This document shows, in pieces, positions 25,341 to 33,512 of a stretch of DNA of 64,000 nucleotides. Within the stretch, counting starts at the first letter, position 1. Each line of letters begins with the position of its first letter. Under the pieces are notes generated by a model that was not told where the DNA came from, did not search any database, and saw only the letters and a list, made by a program, of their open reading frames with translations. A program made the translations under genes and the position numbers. Source of the stretch: Candidatus Freyarchaeota archaeon (GTDB taxonomy: Archaea > Asgardarchaeota > Jordiarchaeia > Jordiarchaeales > Jordiarchaeaceae); NCBI GenBank assembly GCA_030587365.1, contig JAUQZE010000030.1:1-64000 (forward strand). The letters are read 5' to 3'.

Positions 25341-26268
25341 ATGGGTGTTGTTACGATGAGTAGCAAAGTAATCATTACCGCCGCGCTGACAGGAAATATA
25401 AATGTCCCCCTATTTGCCGCTAACGCCTGAGCAACTGATTGACGAGGCGGTACGATGCCGGGATGCAGGGGCGGCGATTGTCCATGTGCATGCGCGGAAC
25501 CCGGAAAACGGCAAACCAACAACCGACATCGAAGTCTATCGGAAAATCCTGAGCGGCATCAAGGCACAGACCGATCTTATTATTACCCCGACCACTGGTG
25601 GAACCGCGGCAATGACGCCGGAAGAGAGAATTGCTGTTGTGAGAGAATTGCAACCCGAAATGGCGACGTTTAATGCGGGATCACTGAATTTCGCATTGTA
25701 TCCTGTTATAAGCAAAATCAAGAAATTCAAATATGATTGGGAAGAAGATTTCCTTACCTCAACGGAGAGTTTTATTTTCTCCAATACGTTTAGGTCGCTC
25801 CACGTCTTTTGCCAGACGATGAATGAGGTTCGAACCAAACCAGAAATTGAGATTTACGATGTAGGTCAAATCAATAATATTGCTCACATCCTTAACGAAG
25901 GATATCTCCAGAGGTCGCTCTACCTGCAGTTTGTGTTGGGGATCTTGGGTGGCATTCCGGCAAGCGTCGAAAATCTCGTATTCCTTCTCAATACCGCTAG
26001 AAAGGCCCTGGGAGAGTTTCAATGGTCCGTTTGTGCTGCAGGCAGGTTTCAATTTCCGATGGTTACAATGAACATGATTATGGGTGGTTACATACGCGTT
26101 GGTTTGGAAGACAATTTGTATCTTAACAAGGGCGAATTGGCGAAAAGCAACGCCGAACAGGTTGAAAAAGCGGTTCGAATAGCTCGCGAACTGGGACTAG
26201 AAGTAGCCTCACCAGACGAGGCTAGAGAAATGCTCGGACTAAAAGGGTTAGACAAAGTAAATTTCTAA
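25341..26268 (+). pseudogene. BKACE (DUF849) beta-keto acid cleavage enzyme with N-terminal frameshift
   Basis: The main frame from 25402 encodes MSPYLPLTPEQLIDEAVRCR, IVHVHARNPENGKPTTD and TPTTGGTAAMTPEERI, typical of 3-keto-5-aminohexanoate cleavage-type enzymes. These use a divalent metal to split a beta-keto acid with acetyl-CoA. The expected first strand is encoded in another frame from an ATG at 25341 (SSKVIITAALTGNINVP), so a small net indel near 25395-25402 disrupts the gene. A protein starting at 25402 would lack the first barrel strand. Base use is more GC-rich and bacterial-like than its neighbours, hinting at transfer. A sequencing error is possible. Confidence 0.75.
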
Positions 26269-26295
26269 CACAGAAATAATGTTTGTTGAAAACTG

Positions 26296-26448
26296 ATGCG
26301 ACCCACTAGGGAAAATTACAAAATTATGAATTACAAAAAACGATGTGCTAAACACTCCAACTGGTGTATTTTGAAAAACATGCGTGTCCTTATCAATACC
26401 TGTGCTGTGAACAAAAGCCACAGAAAGAAAGCATCAATCAATCAGTAA
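26296..26448 (+). CDS. possible 50-residue basic protein
   Basis: A short ATG-initiated frame in an otherwise empty 300-base gap encodes a basic, cysteine-containing peptide (KKRCAKHSNWCILKNM). No ribosome-binding site or relative is evident. It may be chance. Confidence 0.2.
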   Translation: MRPTRENYKIMNYKKRCAKHSNWCILKNMRVLINTCAVNKSHRKKASINQ

Positions 26449-26571
26449 AAGTTAAACCAATTATCCTAACCTAATATTCCCCTTAAAGACTCTTTATATA
26501 AAGTAAGTGCTTCTCAAGGGAAAAACTGAAGTAGAAAAACAGGAAAAAATGAGGGAAGGACGGGTATGCGT

Positions 26572-27303
26572 TTATGACTCCCACATTCTCCCTCTGCAAA
26601 CGGGGGTATTGAACTCTTCCAGTACGTAGTCGAAGTGCTTTTTTGTGATGATTTCCACGCCAGCGTTTATGAGTCCTAGAATTATGCATTCCAAACCTCC
26701 GACCATGCGTGATACTCCCTCGTCCACGAAAGCCATGCAAGCGTCTTTGTGCGTACAACAGGGATGAAACACTATGTTTACCTGATTGTTCTCTACTCGG
26801 ATAAAATGCGTCGGAACCGCTACTTTAGTTGATGTAGCTGTATCATTCACCATTTTGCAGGCTTCGACCACATCTTCGGTGGTTCCAACTATACTGTTTA
26901 GCATACCACTGTTCTCCATTATGGATTTCTGGGCACCATAGACGGCTCTCTTGCCCCCTGACGCCAAGGAGCCCTGAAGCTTGCTCTCCGTTTTTAAGAT
27001 ACCGTAGACTAGGGCGCAGTGTCCATTGGGGTACCGGTCCAGATTTGCCATGATGTAGTTCATAACCTCATCCAGTCCCTGCATGTTTTCGGGTGGTTTC
27101 TCTTTCAGCTTCTCCGCTTCAAAATTTAGTGCGTACTTCGAAACCATCTGTTTGAAAATGGGACCGTAAAGCTTCGCAGTCTCCTCGATCGCCATTTTTG
27201 TGAAAAATACCGCGTTTCGGCTATCCCATTCAAAACTACCTGTGAACTCACTTTCAGAACCTAGATTACTTTGAGATTTAGATGATTCTTCAAATTTAGT
27301 CAC
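26572..27303 (-). CDS. unrecognised cysteine-motif protein, family member 2
   Basis: This 243-residue protein is very similar to 28817-29560 and more distantly to 14042-14749. Visible blocks are an acidic N-terminal tail, WDSRNAVFFTKMAIEE, YGPIFKQMVSKYAL, the signature LKEKPPENMQGLDEV, YPNGHCALVYGILKTESKLQ, then HPCCTHKDACMAFVDEGVSR (two cysteines spaced as in the family) and a C-terminal NTPVCRGRMWES. The three cysteines suggest a metal or cluster site. Some features resemble V4R/BchJ-like domains, but I cannot assign it. Confidence 0.7.
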   Translation of the reverse strand: MTKFEESSKSQSNLGSESEFTGSFEWDSRNAVFFTKMAIEETAKLYGPIFKQMVSKYALNFEAEKLKEKPPENMQGLDEVMNYIMANLDRYPNGHCALVYGILKTESKLQGSLASGGKRAVYGAQKSIMENSGMLNSIVGTTEDVVEACKMVNDTATSTKVAVPTHFIRVENNQVNIVFHPCCTHKDACMAFVDEGVSRMVGGLECIILGLINAGVEIITKKHFDYVLEEFNTPVCRGRMWES

Positions 27304-27544
27304 GGAAGTCTACCGCACCTATTTTTAAATTATATATTTCTTCAAATTTCGTTTCGGTTGTAGGAGCCATAGTATGGTTGAGTATAAACCGTATTTTTTG
27401 GAATTCTTGTGAACCGAATGGCTCACTATGCTCTGTTTAAGGTTTCAGTCATCATTGTGTTCACTTATTGTTAGAGATTTATTCTTAATAAATTTTACTT
27501 ATTAAGATTACTGTATATTTCTATGGTGCATGATTCTTTTTGGT

Positions 27545-27655
27545 AGGATTTTCGCCTTTACCCGCCCTGTGTTTCGCTCTATTCTTTGTATAGCCCTTGT
27601 TTTTTATTAAATGTTCAGTTACAATTTGATGAATTTGAGGAGTGGGAAAACCCTT
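27545..27655 (-). pseudogene. degraded flavodoxin tail, copy 1
   Basis: On the minus strand this stretch reads KGFPTPQIHQIVTEHLIKNK, closely like the C-terminal part of the flavodoxin-like copies nearby (PSPPVQKIVYEHLKK at 28.6 kb). The fold's N-terminal phosphate loop is absent and the frame closes at both ends, so it is a remnant. An overlapping plus-strand frame (27586-27777) is not a gene. Confidence 0.55.
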
Positions 27656-27888
27656 TAACTATACTAATACTTTGTTCTTGCAATTGCTCATTGTTAATAT
27701 TGTGGGAATGGGCCTCTTTATTTGTAGGCGATAGGAAATTACACTGTTGCAGCTTGGGTCCTAAAGAAGTGCTATGAAATTGAAAAAGAGGCATTCCAGG
27801 CTTTGGAAAAATTCAACTCTCAGCACATCTACCAATCTCAATCTTTTTTAAATTTACAATGATTCTGCCCAAAGCTCTAAAAAAAGAA

Positions 27889-28432
27889 TTATTTTTTGGA
27901 TAGTACTTTTTTAGCAAATTTTTTAGCGTTTTGCTCATCTTCGGGACTCGGGTGCTTTTTTGCTTCCTCCATGTATTTGTTAAACTGGTCGTCGGGAATT
28001 TTTTGAGCCTCTTGCACCATTTTTGCAACATTGGGGTCTGGATTACCCATACAATTATAGGTTCCCTTGTAGTCGATTCCTTTTCCCTTGCTTATTCTTT
28101 CAAAGGCGACTCTAACTCCTTTGTGTCCTTCATCCCGCCAAATTTCGGACATGTGGGTGTAGAATCCGGCAAGTTTATACTTGGGCGATTTGGGTAGTGA
28201 ATTCATAATTTCCTTAACGGGGGCTGCTAAATCACCAGCATGAGCGGGGGTTCCCACAAAAATCAGATCATAATTGTTAAAAGTGGCTGCATTTACTTCA
28301 TTAATCTTCTTAAAATCCGCTTCATGTTTTTTCGAGACCTCATCAAAAATAGCTTTGGCGATCTTTTCAGTATTACCACTTAGTGAAATAAGTAACCAAA
28401 ATTTTCAAAACAACATCTCCAATTTGTATCAT
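27889..28432 (-). pseudogene. flavodoxin-like protein with a frameshift near its start
   Basis: Most of a flavodoxin is encoded: the FMN phosphate loop SLSGNTEKIAKAIFDEV, NYDLIFVGTPAHAGDLAAPV, and a C-terminal region with GTYNCMGNPDPNVAKMV. The true start (ATG 28432 or TTG 28408, reading LKILVTYF) is in another frame. One surplus base in the AAA run at 28386-28388 would restore LVTYSLSGNTEK. An internal start at 28257 would lose the FMN-binding loop. So this is a recent pseudogene or a homopolymer sequencing error. Confidence 0.75.
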
Positions 28433-28528
28433 TATATTAAAATTTATTTTTTAAAGGTTAGGAACTGAATATCTAAAAAGGAAATCCGAGTTTTGGTTTT
28501 TATTCATATTTTGTAAAAAAATAATTTA

Positions 28529-28720
28529 TCATAATTTGGATAATACCTTTCGAGAAAACGCTTTAGGTTTTTGCTCATCCTTAGGACGGGGATGTTTTCT
28601 CTCCTCTTCCATCAATTTTCCCAGTCATCGTAGGTAATTTTTCTGGTCTTCTTCAAATGTTCATATACAATTTTTTGAACCGGAGGGGAAGGACATCCCT
28701 GACAATCGTAACACCCCAGA
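28529..28720 (-). pseudogene. degraded flavodoxin tail, copy 2
   Basis: Translation in two frames gives FLGCYDCQGCPSPPVQKIVY and EHLKKTRKITYDDWEN, then after a one-base shift LMEEERKHPRPKDEQKPKAF before a TGA. This parallels the end of the neighbouring flavodoxin (YMEEAKKHPSPEDEQNAKKF). Nothing of the N-terminal half remains. It is a decayed duplicate in tandem with the copy at 27889. Confidence 0.75.
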
Positions 28721-28816
28721 AAATAAACAAAGAACTAGAATTAAATTAAATCGAGAGAAATTTATCCCTTCTTTTACTAATCCATAGAAGGATACATGAA
28801 AGAGATGCGGATGCGT

Positions 28817-29560
28817 TTAGACTTCCCACACTCTTCCTCTGCAATTGGGCTTATCGAATTCTTCCAGCTTATAGTCTAAGGTATTTTTAGTGATGATTTC
28901 TATACCAACATTGACGATTATCAGTGCTATGCATTCCCAACCTCCGATCATGCGGGATATTCCCTCGTCCACGAAAGCCCTACAGGCCTCCTTGAACGGG
29001 CAATCATGAAACACTACGACTACTTGATTGTTTTCTTTCCGGATGACGCGCGTCAGAATAACTACTTTAGTTGATCTAACTGAGTCAGTAAACTTTTTGT
29101 AGGCTTCGAACACATCTTCAGTGGTTCCAACTACACTGTTTAGAATACCACTGCTCTCGAGTATGGATTTCATAGCGCCGTAGGCGACTCTCTTGGCTCC
29201 TGCCCCCGTGGAGCCCTGAAGCTTGGATTCGGCTTTAAAAATACCGTAGCTTAGGGCGCTGCACCCATTGGGGTACCGATCCAGATTTGCTATGATGTAG
29301 TTCGTAACTTCTTCTAGTCCTTGGATGTTTTCTGGTGGCTTCTCTTTAAGCATCCGCGACTCAAACTCCAGTGCGTACCTTGAAGCCATCCTTGGGAAAA
29401 TGGGGCCGTAAAGCTTTCTAGCCTCCTCGACCGCCATTTTTGCGAAAAATATCGCGTTTCGGTTATCCCACTCTCCCTCAACGGTGAACTCATTTTCAGA
29501 ATTAGATGGGGAATCCCACTCATGCTCAAATCTCAAATTCCTTTTCTTCTCATCTGACAT
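28817..29560 (-). CDS. unrecognised cysteine-motif protein, family member 3
   Basis: The 247-residue protein is the closest paralogue of 26572-27303. Shared blocks are WDNRNAIFFAKMAVEEARKL, LKEKPPENIQGLEEV and YPNGCSALSYGIFKAESKLQ. The family cysteines lie in FHDCPFKEACRAFVDEGISR, with a further one in DKPNCRGRVWEV. Its N-terminal tail is acidic and probably unstructured. It lies alone on the minus strand beside the flavodoxin remnants; the same pairing (family member next to flavodoxin) is seen at 26.6-28.7 kb. Confidence 0.7.
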   Translation of the reverse strand: MSDEKKRNLRFEHEWDSPSNSENEFTVEGEWDNRNAIFFAKMAVEEARKLYGPIFPRMASRYALEFESRMLKEKPPENIQGLEEVTNYIIANLDRYPNGCSALSYGIFKAESKLQGSTGAGAKRVAYGAMKSILESSGILNSVVGTTEDVFEAYKKFTDSVRSTKVVILTRVIRKENNQVVVVFHDCPFKEACRAFVDEGISRMIGGWECIALIIVNVGIEIITKNTLDYKLEEFDKPNCRGRVWEV

Positions 29561-29801
29561 TTTGCCACCCCTAATTTGCCGTTTTGGTCATAGAAAATAT
29601 AGTGAAGTATAAAATAAACCATCTTTTTTAGTGCTTATTAACTGCATACCTCAATTTATTTTATTGGAATTTTGTCATTGTGGTCAATTTATTATTAAAG
29701 CATTATATTATATAAATATTATGCATTAAAAATGTGGCATGATTTAATAAATGTAGAGTCCCGGATTCACCCTGTAATCCTCGACGAGTAGTTCGAGAAT
29801 C

Positions 29802-29933
29802 TTATCCTCGAGAGTGTCTGACTTGTTCCAGAATTTTCAGAGGGTTCTCTCCTGCTTCAACCTTTTTCTGAACCAGCTCCACAGTTTCGTTCTCGTTGAG
29901 ACTTACTATCAAATCCACTAAATCTTCAGTCAA
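29802..29933 (-). pseudogene. N-terminal fragment of a B12-binding (corrinoid) methyltransferase protein
   Basis: A 43-codon frame with a good ribosome-binding site (AGAGGT) before a TTG encodes LTEDLVDLIVSLNENETVEL and VQKKVEAGENPLKILEQVR, the start of the helical cap of methyltransferase corrinoid proteins. It then ends abruptly, and the DxHxxG cobalamin-binding domain is missing. The following bases in another frame (LEDKILELLVEDYRVNPGLY) may belong to another lost gene. It indicates former C1-methyl transfer chemistry here. Confidence 0.6.
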
Positions 29934-30580
29934 AATTTATACCTCTTATTTTTTAAAAAATAATTTTGTTGCTTCCTACTATCAGAGGTAAAAAAGGCGA
30001 CATAAGACTTGTGAAGGCTACTTACGAAGGACAAAAGAAGGCAAAACCACTCGAGTATTACAGATGGTACCCGTCGTGGATAAAAAGAAGTGAACTTTTC
30101 TAAGGGGGTTTGGTGAAAAGAAGCTTGTCAGCAGCCCAGTTGAGGGGGTTAACTCCATCATCAGCCCCATAATATCCTCGAAGGCTGCTTCGGAAAAAGC
30201 GGTGAACCTTGCCCTCCTCGACCTTTTTTCACATACCCCCTTTCTAAGGTTTGAAGACGTCCTCTGCCTCACCACCTCCAGCATCAAAAGGCAGCCCAAG
30301 ATTTGTGTGCATCCCTACCAGCTCCTTCGGGTGAGGTACACCAACAGGGGCGGAAAAACGAGTCTGAGAAACCTTCTAGTCCTCTCGGTTAGTGGTGGCA
30401 AATTGTCCGCTTACTGTTTTCTGAGGGGTGAGGTGAGAACTTTCCTTAGGTCGAGGATGGAAATCCTACACGCCCAAAACATACCGCTCAGCCCATAAAA
30501 AACATAATTATAACATCATGCCATATTATTATTTATATTTTAAGTACTCTAATATTGTTAAAGATACGTGAGAGGATGGT
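29934..30580. other. gap with two weak open frames and no assignable gene
   Basis: One plus-strand frame from a TTG at about 29967 encodes a basic peptide ending EYYRWYPSWIKRSELF just before 30115. A second runs from about 30111 to 30498 without a clear start (it includes TSLRNLLVLSVSGGKLSAY). Neither is recognisable, and both may be remnants. The segment lies between two truncated genes, so it is probably junction DNA from past rearrangement. Confidence 0.3.
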
Positions 30581-30868
30581 ATGGTTAGTGTTTTGAAAGC
30601 GTTAGAAGACGCTTTAGGAACCGACTACGTTTCCGACAAGGATTTTATAACCTACGCATACGCAAGAGGCATAGACAGCGCTCTCCCCCCGAACCCTCCC
30701 GACTACGTGGTGAAACCGGGAACCACGGAAGAGGTGGCGGAGATAGTGCGGATAGCCAACAAGTATAAGATACCCATAGTCCCCCGAGGCGGAGGATGCT
30801 GCTTAACGGGCGGCTCAAAGCCCATAGAGAAGGGAGCCCCGCAAAGAATGCGGTTCCAGCTGTGCTAA
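30581..30868 (+). pseudogene. truncated FAD-linked oxidase (GlcD-type) N-terminus
   Basis: The 95-residue frame starts normally after a GAGAGG site and encodes the opening of a PCMH-type FAD-binding domain: PDYVVKPGTTEEVAEIVRIA and IPIVPRGGGCCLTGGSKP. It then diverges after about residue 85 and stops. A functional enzyme of this family has about 450 residues and oxidises 2-hydroxy acids such as glycolate or lactate. The break lies at the 3' end of the convergent gene at 30865, so an insertion or deletion joined the two. Confidence 0.75.
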
Positions 30869-31716
30869 TAACTGAATGTCTCTGAAAATGTCCTGTAGGG
30901 CTCCGGCAGCCTCGGCTTGAGCTTGTTAACTTTGAAGGGACTGTATGAGTCGAAGGCATTCAATGGCTTCGATTTCATTCCTGAAAGCCCCGGCCATTCT
31001 TTAAACAACTGTAATGCTAATTCATAAGTTTCTTCATTATCCAAGCCGGTATCAACGAAACTCTTCTCATATGGTGTGGTAAATTCTCTCCCCACGAAGA
31101 AATGCCATATCTTCCATTTCCCGTCCTCTTTTATGAAATCAACTCCGTACCTGTCCCAATGCCAGAATGCCTGAAGCCCTTTAATTCCAGGCATGGTTAT
31201 AAACCCCGGGGAAACCCACACGCCTTTTGCCGTCTCCCTGTCCTCCGCGACCTCTATGACGGGAGTGGTAAGGGTGTGCATATATGCAAGGCCAAAGGGT
31301 AACTCTTCCTCCGGCTCATCCTTGAGTTGAGGGTACCACTCTCGTATCATGGTGCCTGCTGATTTGAATAGAAAATTCCGCATGAAATCCACGTAATATC
31401 TATTGATTGCTTCAAGCCCCACAAATCTGGCCTCGAACAACGCCTCCTCGAATGCGACATCAGGGGCTTTTTGCGCCCATATGGCATCCAGCTCCTCTTT
31501 GTGTTTAAAGGATGAGTGGTAATACTCATGCAACGACATCACGTTTTGTATCTCATGTATATCCTCTGCCCGCCCTAGCCTCTTGTTCTCTTTTTCCAAG
31601 AAGGCCAGCCTTTCTTCCACAAGGGCAATCTTTTTCTGCAAAGCTTCGTTTTCCATCACAACCTCCTTTTCCGATAAAAGATTTTTTCTACTGGTTTTTT
31701 TGGTGAACACAGCCAT
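30865..31716 (-). CDS. SnoaL/NTF2-like protein with N-terminal coiled coil
   Basis: The roughly 283-residue protein has a predicted coiled coil near the N-terminus (LQKKIALVEERLAFLEKENK), then an NTF2-like cone fold of the SnoaL_4 kind: EIQNVMSLHEYYHSSFKHKE, FVGLEAINRYYVDFM, a beta region with WVSPGFITMPGIKGLQAFWH and a C-terminal FKVNKLKPRLPEPY. Relatives include hydratases, cyclases and isomerases acting on small aromatic or polyketide substrates. I chose the ATG at 31716, which has GAGGTG upstream; the GTG at 31725 lies inside that site. It lies upstream of, and convergent with, the truncated oxidase. Confidence 0.65.
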   Translation of the reverse strand: MAVFTKKTSRKNLLSEKEVVMENEALQKKIALVEERLAFLEKENKRLGRAEDIHEIQNVMSLHEYYHSSFKHKEELDAIWAQKAPDVAFEEALFEARFVGLEAINRYYVDFMRNFLFKSAGTMIREWYPQLKDEPEEELPFGLAYMHTLTTPVIEVAEDRETAKGVWVSPGFITMPGIKGLQAFWHWDRYGVDFIKEDGKWKIWHFFVGREFTTPYEKSFVDTGLDNEETYELALQLFKEWPGLSGMKSKPLNAFDSYSPFKVNKLKPRLPEPYRTFSETFSY

Positions 31717-31806
31717 CTTTTTCACCTCTTAAACAATTCAATAAATCTCTATTTTTCTTCTTGACCTTGACATCGACAAGTTCGCCCCATGGATTCCTCA
31801 TGTCAG

Positions 31807-33489
31807 TCAGCCGCGGATTGCCGGCACAAGGAGGTGCGAGTCAAACTTCCCGCCGGTGTGGATGATATGGTAGCCTCGGTTGCGCACCTCATAACGGAAT
31901 ACCGGTCCCCCTGGAAAGAGCTGATCCTCCATCCACCAAGAGGCGTACCCCTGCACCACGACGCGAAGTTGCTGGCCTTTATGCCAGAGCATACCCACGG
32001 GCCAGATCCCGATCTCGACCGGGACAATCTCCTTGGGCTTGAGTAACTGTTCACGGCGATGGGTGAGGAAAGGCTCAGAGGGAGTGGACCGCGCTTTGTC
32101 GAGTTCACGGTGCGAGACCCTGAGCAAACCTCGAGCACCAGGACTGGGGAATCCAAGCACGAGGGCTGGAAGGTGGTTGCCCTGCTCATCGAGCTTACTG
32201 ACATACACGAACAGGTCCATGTCGTCTGCCCCATCGGCCTCGACCCATAAGCGCAGCTTCATGTAACCGGTCAGCTCGGTGTCTTTGTTGAACCTGAAAG
32301 TGAAAGCCGCCTGTCCTTTGCCGTCGTCGGCCTTGTAGCGGATGAGGGAATCTTTCGTCACCGGATTAGGTGAGAGTGTTCCAGTGGCCGCGTCGAGATA
32401 GAGCTTCTCGAATTGCGTGCGTCCAAGGGGCCACTCGCTCTCGGGACGGCTTACCTGATCAATACCACCAGGGTCGAGAACAGAGAGGCGCACCCTAGGG
32501 GTCTTTTCCCAGCCATTCTTGATGCCCTTCAGGTAGCGGTCGAAGAAACGCCGCAGATCTTCGACGTTCTCGGGGGAGTAGTAGTCTGGCCACTCTTGCG
32601 TGTTGTGGATGCGGAGCCACTTGTAGCGGGAGGACATACGCCGATAGCCGTCGAAAGTTCCGTGCGTATGGATAGGGTTCCAGCTAGCCACGACATAGGC
32701 GGGGATTTTAATATTCTCCACCCGAGCAATCTTGTCCTCCCAGTAGCCGTTCATGAGCGGGTACTTCCGTATCATAGCGACGACATCCTCAGCGCGCCCA
32801 GGCCCGCATATCATAAGGGACACCATTCCGGCGAATCCCACCTCTGGGATACCGCCAATACAGATACTCTCACGATAGTAGTCATCAAACCCCTCCCAGG
32901 GGGCGATGGCAACTAGGTGCGGTGGCTTTTCCGCCGCAGCAAACCACTGCGAAATAGCCAGCCACGAGTTTCCCGACATTCCGACTCTGCCATTGCACCA
33001 GTCCCGGGCTGCCACCCACTCGATTAAGTCGTGGCTATCACGCCCCTCCTGTGTGCTGAAAACAGTGATGTCGCCCTCCGAATTGCCTGATCCCCGCGCA
33101 TCAGGGTTGATTACGGCGTACCCGTGTTTGCACCAGTATGCCGGGTCAGGTCCCTCAAACTTCGTCATAGGGGAGGCCCGCGGCACCCCAGGTATGGGCA
33201 TTCCCCCGGCATAACCCGCACGCTTCCCGTATGGACTCCAAGCGACAATCGCGGGCAGCCTGTTAGCGTCATCCGGGCGGTAAATGTCGGTGTAGATGGT
33301 GGTGCCGTCGCGCATTGGCACGGCAACATCGCGCTCATAGCGAATCCCGTCCACGAACGTTACGCCCGGTTCCAAGGGCGGATATGTGCCACGCGATTCA
33401 TTTATCGGTTTACATTTTACGAAAATGATTTCGATCTTTTCCTTTCCAAAGCTGCGCACTTCTATTAGCTCTTTGGGTATATCGGTCAC
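31807..33489 (-). CDS. CocE/NonD-family hydrolase, high-GC copy
   Basis: The product (about 560 residues) has the family opening DVAVPMRDGTTIYTDIYRP, the nucleophile region WCNGRVGMSGNSWLAISQW (Ser in GNSW) and the C-terminal jelly-roll ending SHLLVPAIRG. I prefer the GTG at 33489, which has AAGGAGG upstream and removes the overlap with the preceding gene; an in-frame start at 33555 would extend it by 22 residues. Its DNA is clearly richer in G and C than its neighbours, including the adjacent paralogue, which suggests acquisition from another organism. It is the second gene of a two-gene unit under the 35.36-kb operator. Confidence 0.85.
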   Translation of the reverse strand: MTDIPKELIEVRSFGKEKIEIIFVKCKPINESRGTYPPLEPGVTFVDGIRYERDVAVPMRDGTTIYTDIYRPDDANRLPAIVAWSPYGKRAGYAGGMPIPGVPRASPMTKFEGPDPAYWCKHGYAVINPDARGSGNSEGDITVFSTQEGRDSHDLIEWVAARDWCNGRVGMSGNSWLAISQWFAAAEKPPHLVAIAPWEGFDDYYRESICIGGIPEVGFAGMVSLMICGPGRAEDVVAMIRKYPLMNGYWEDKIARVENIKIPAYVVASWNPIHTHGTFDGYRRMSSRYKWLRIHNTQEWPDYYSPENVEDLRRFFDRYLKGIKNGWEKTPRVRLSVLDPGGIDQVSRPESEWPLGRTQFEKLYLDAATGTLSPNPVTKDSLIRYKADDGKGQAAFTFRFNKDTELTGYMKLRLWVEADGADDMDLFVYVSKLDEQGNHLPALVLGFPSPGARGLLRVSHRELDKARSTPSEPFLTHRREQLLKPKEIVPVEIGIWPVGMLWHKGQQLRVVVQGYASWWMEDQLFPGGPVFRYEVRNRGYHIIHTGGKFDSHLLVPAIRG

Positions 33490-33512
33490 TGATACTTCCT
33501 CCTTTATTATTA

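Noticed and set aside
27586..27777. 63-residue plus-strand frame
   Set aside because: The opposite strand encodes a flavodoxin remnant, and the plus translation is unlike a protein.
30018..30299. 93-residue minus-strand frame
   Set aside because: No start signal, no recognisable motif, and it conflicts with weak plus-strand frames; left as an unassigned gap.
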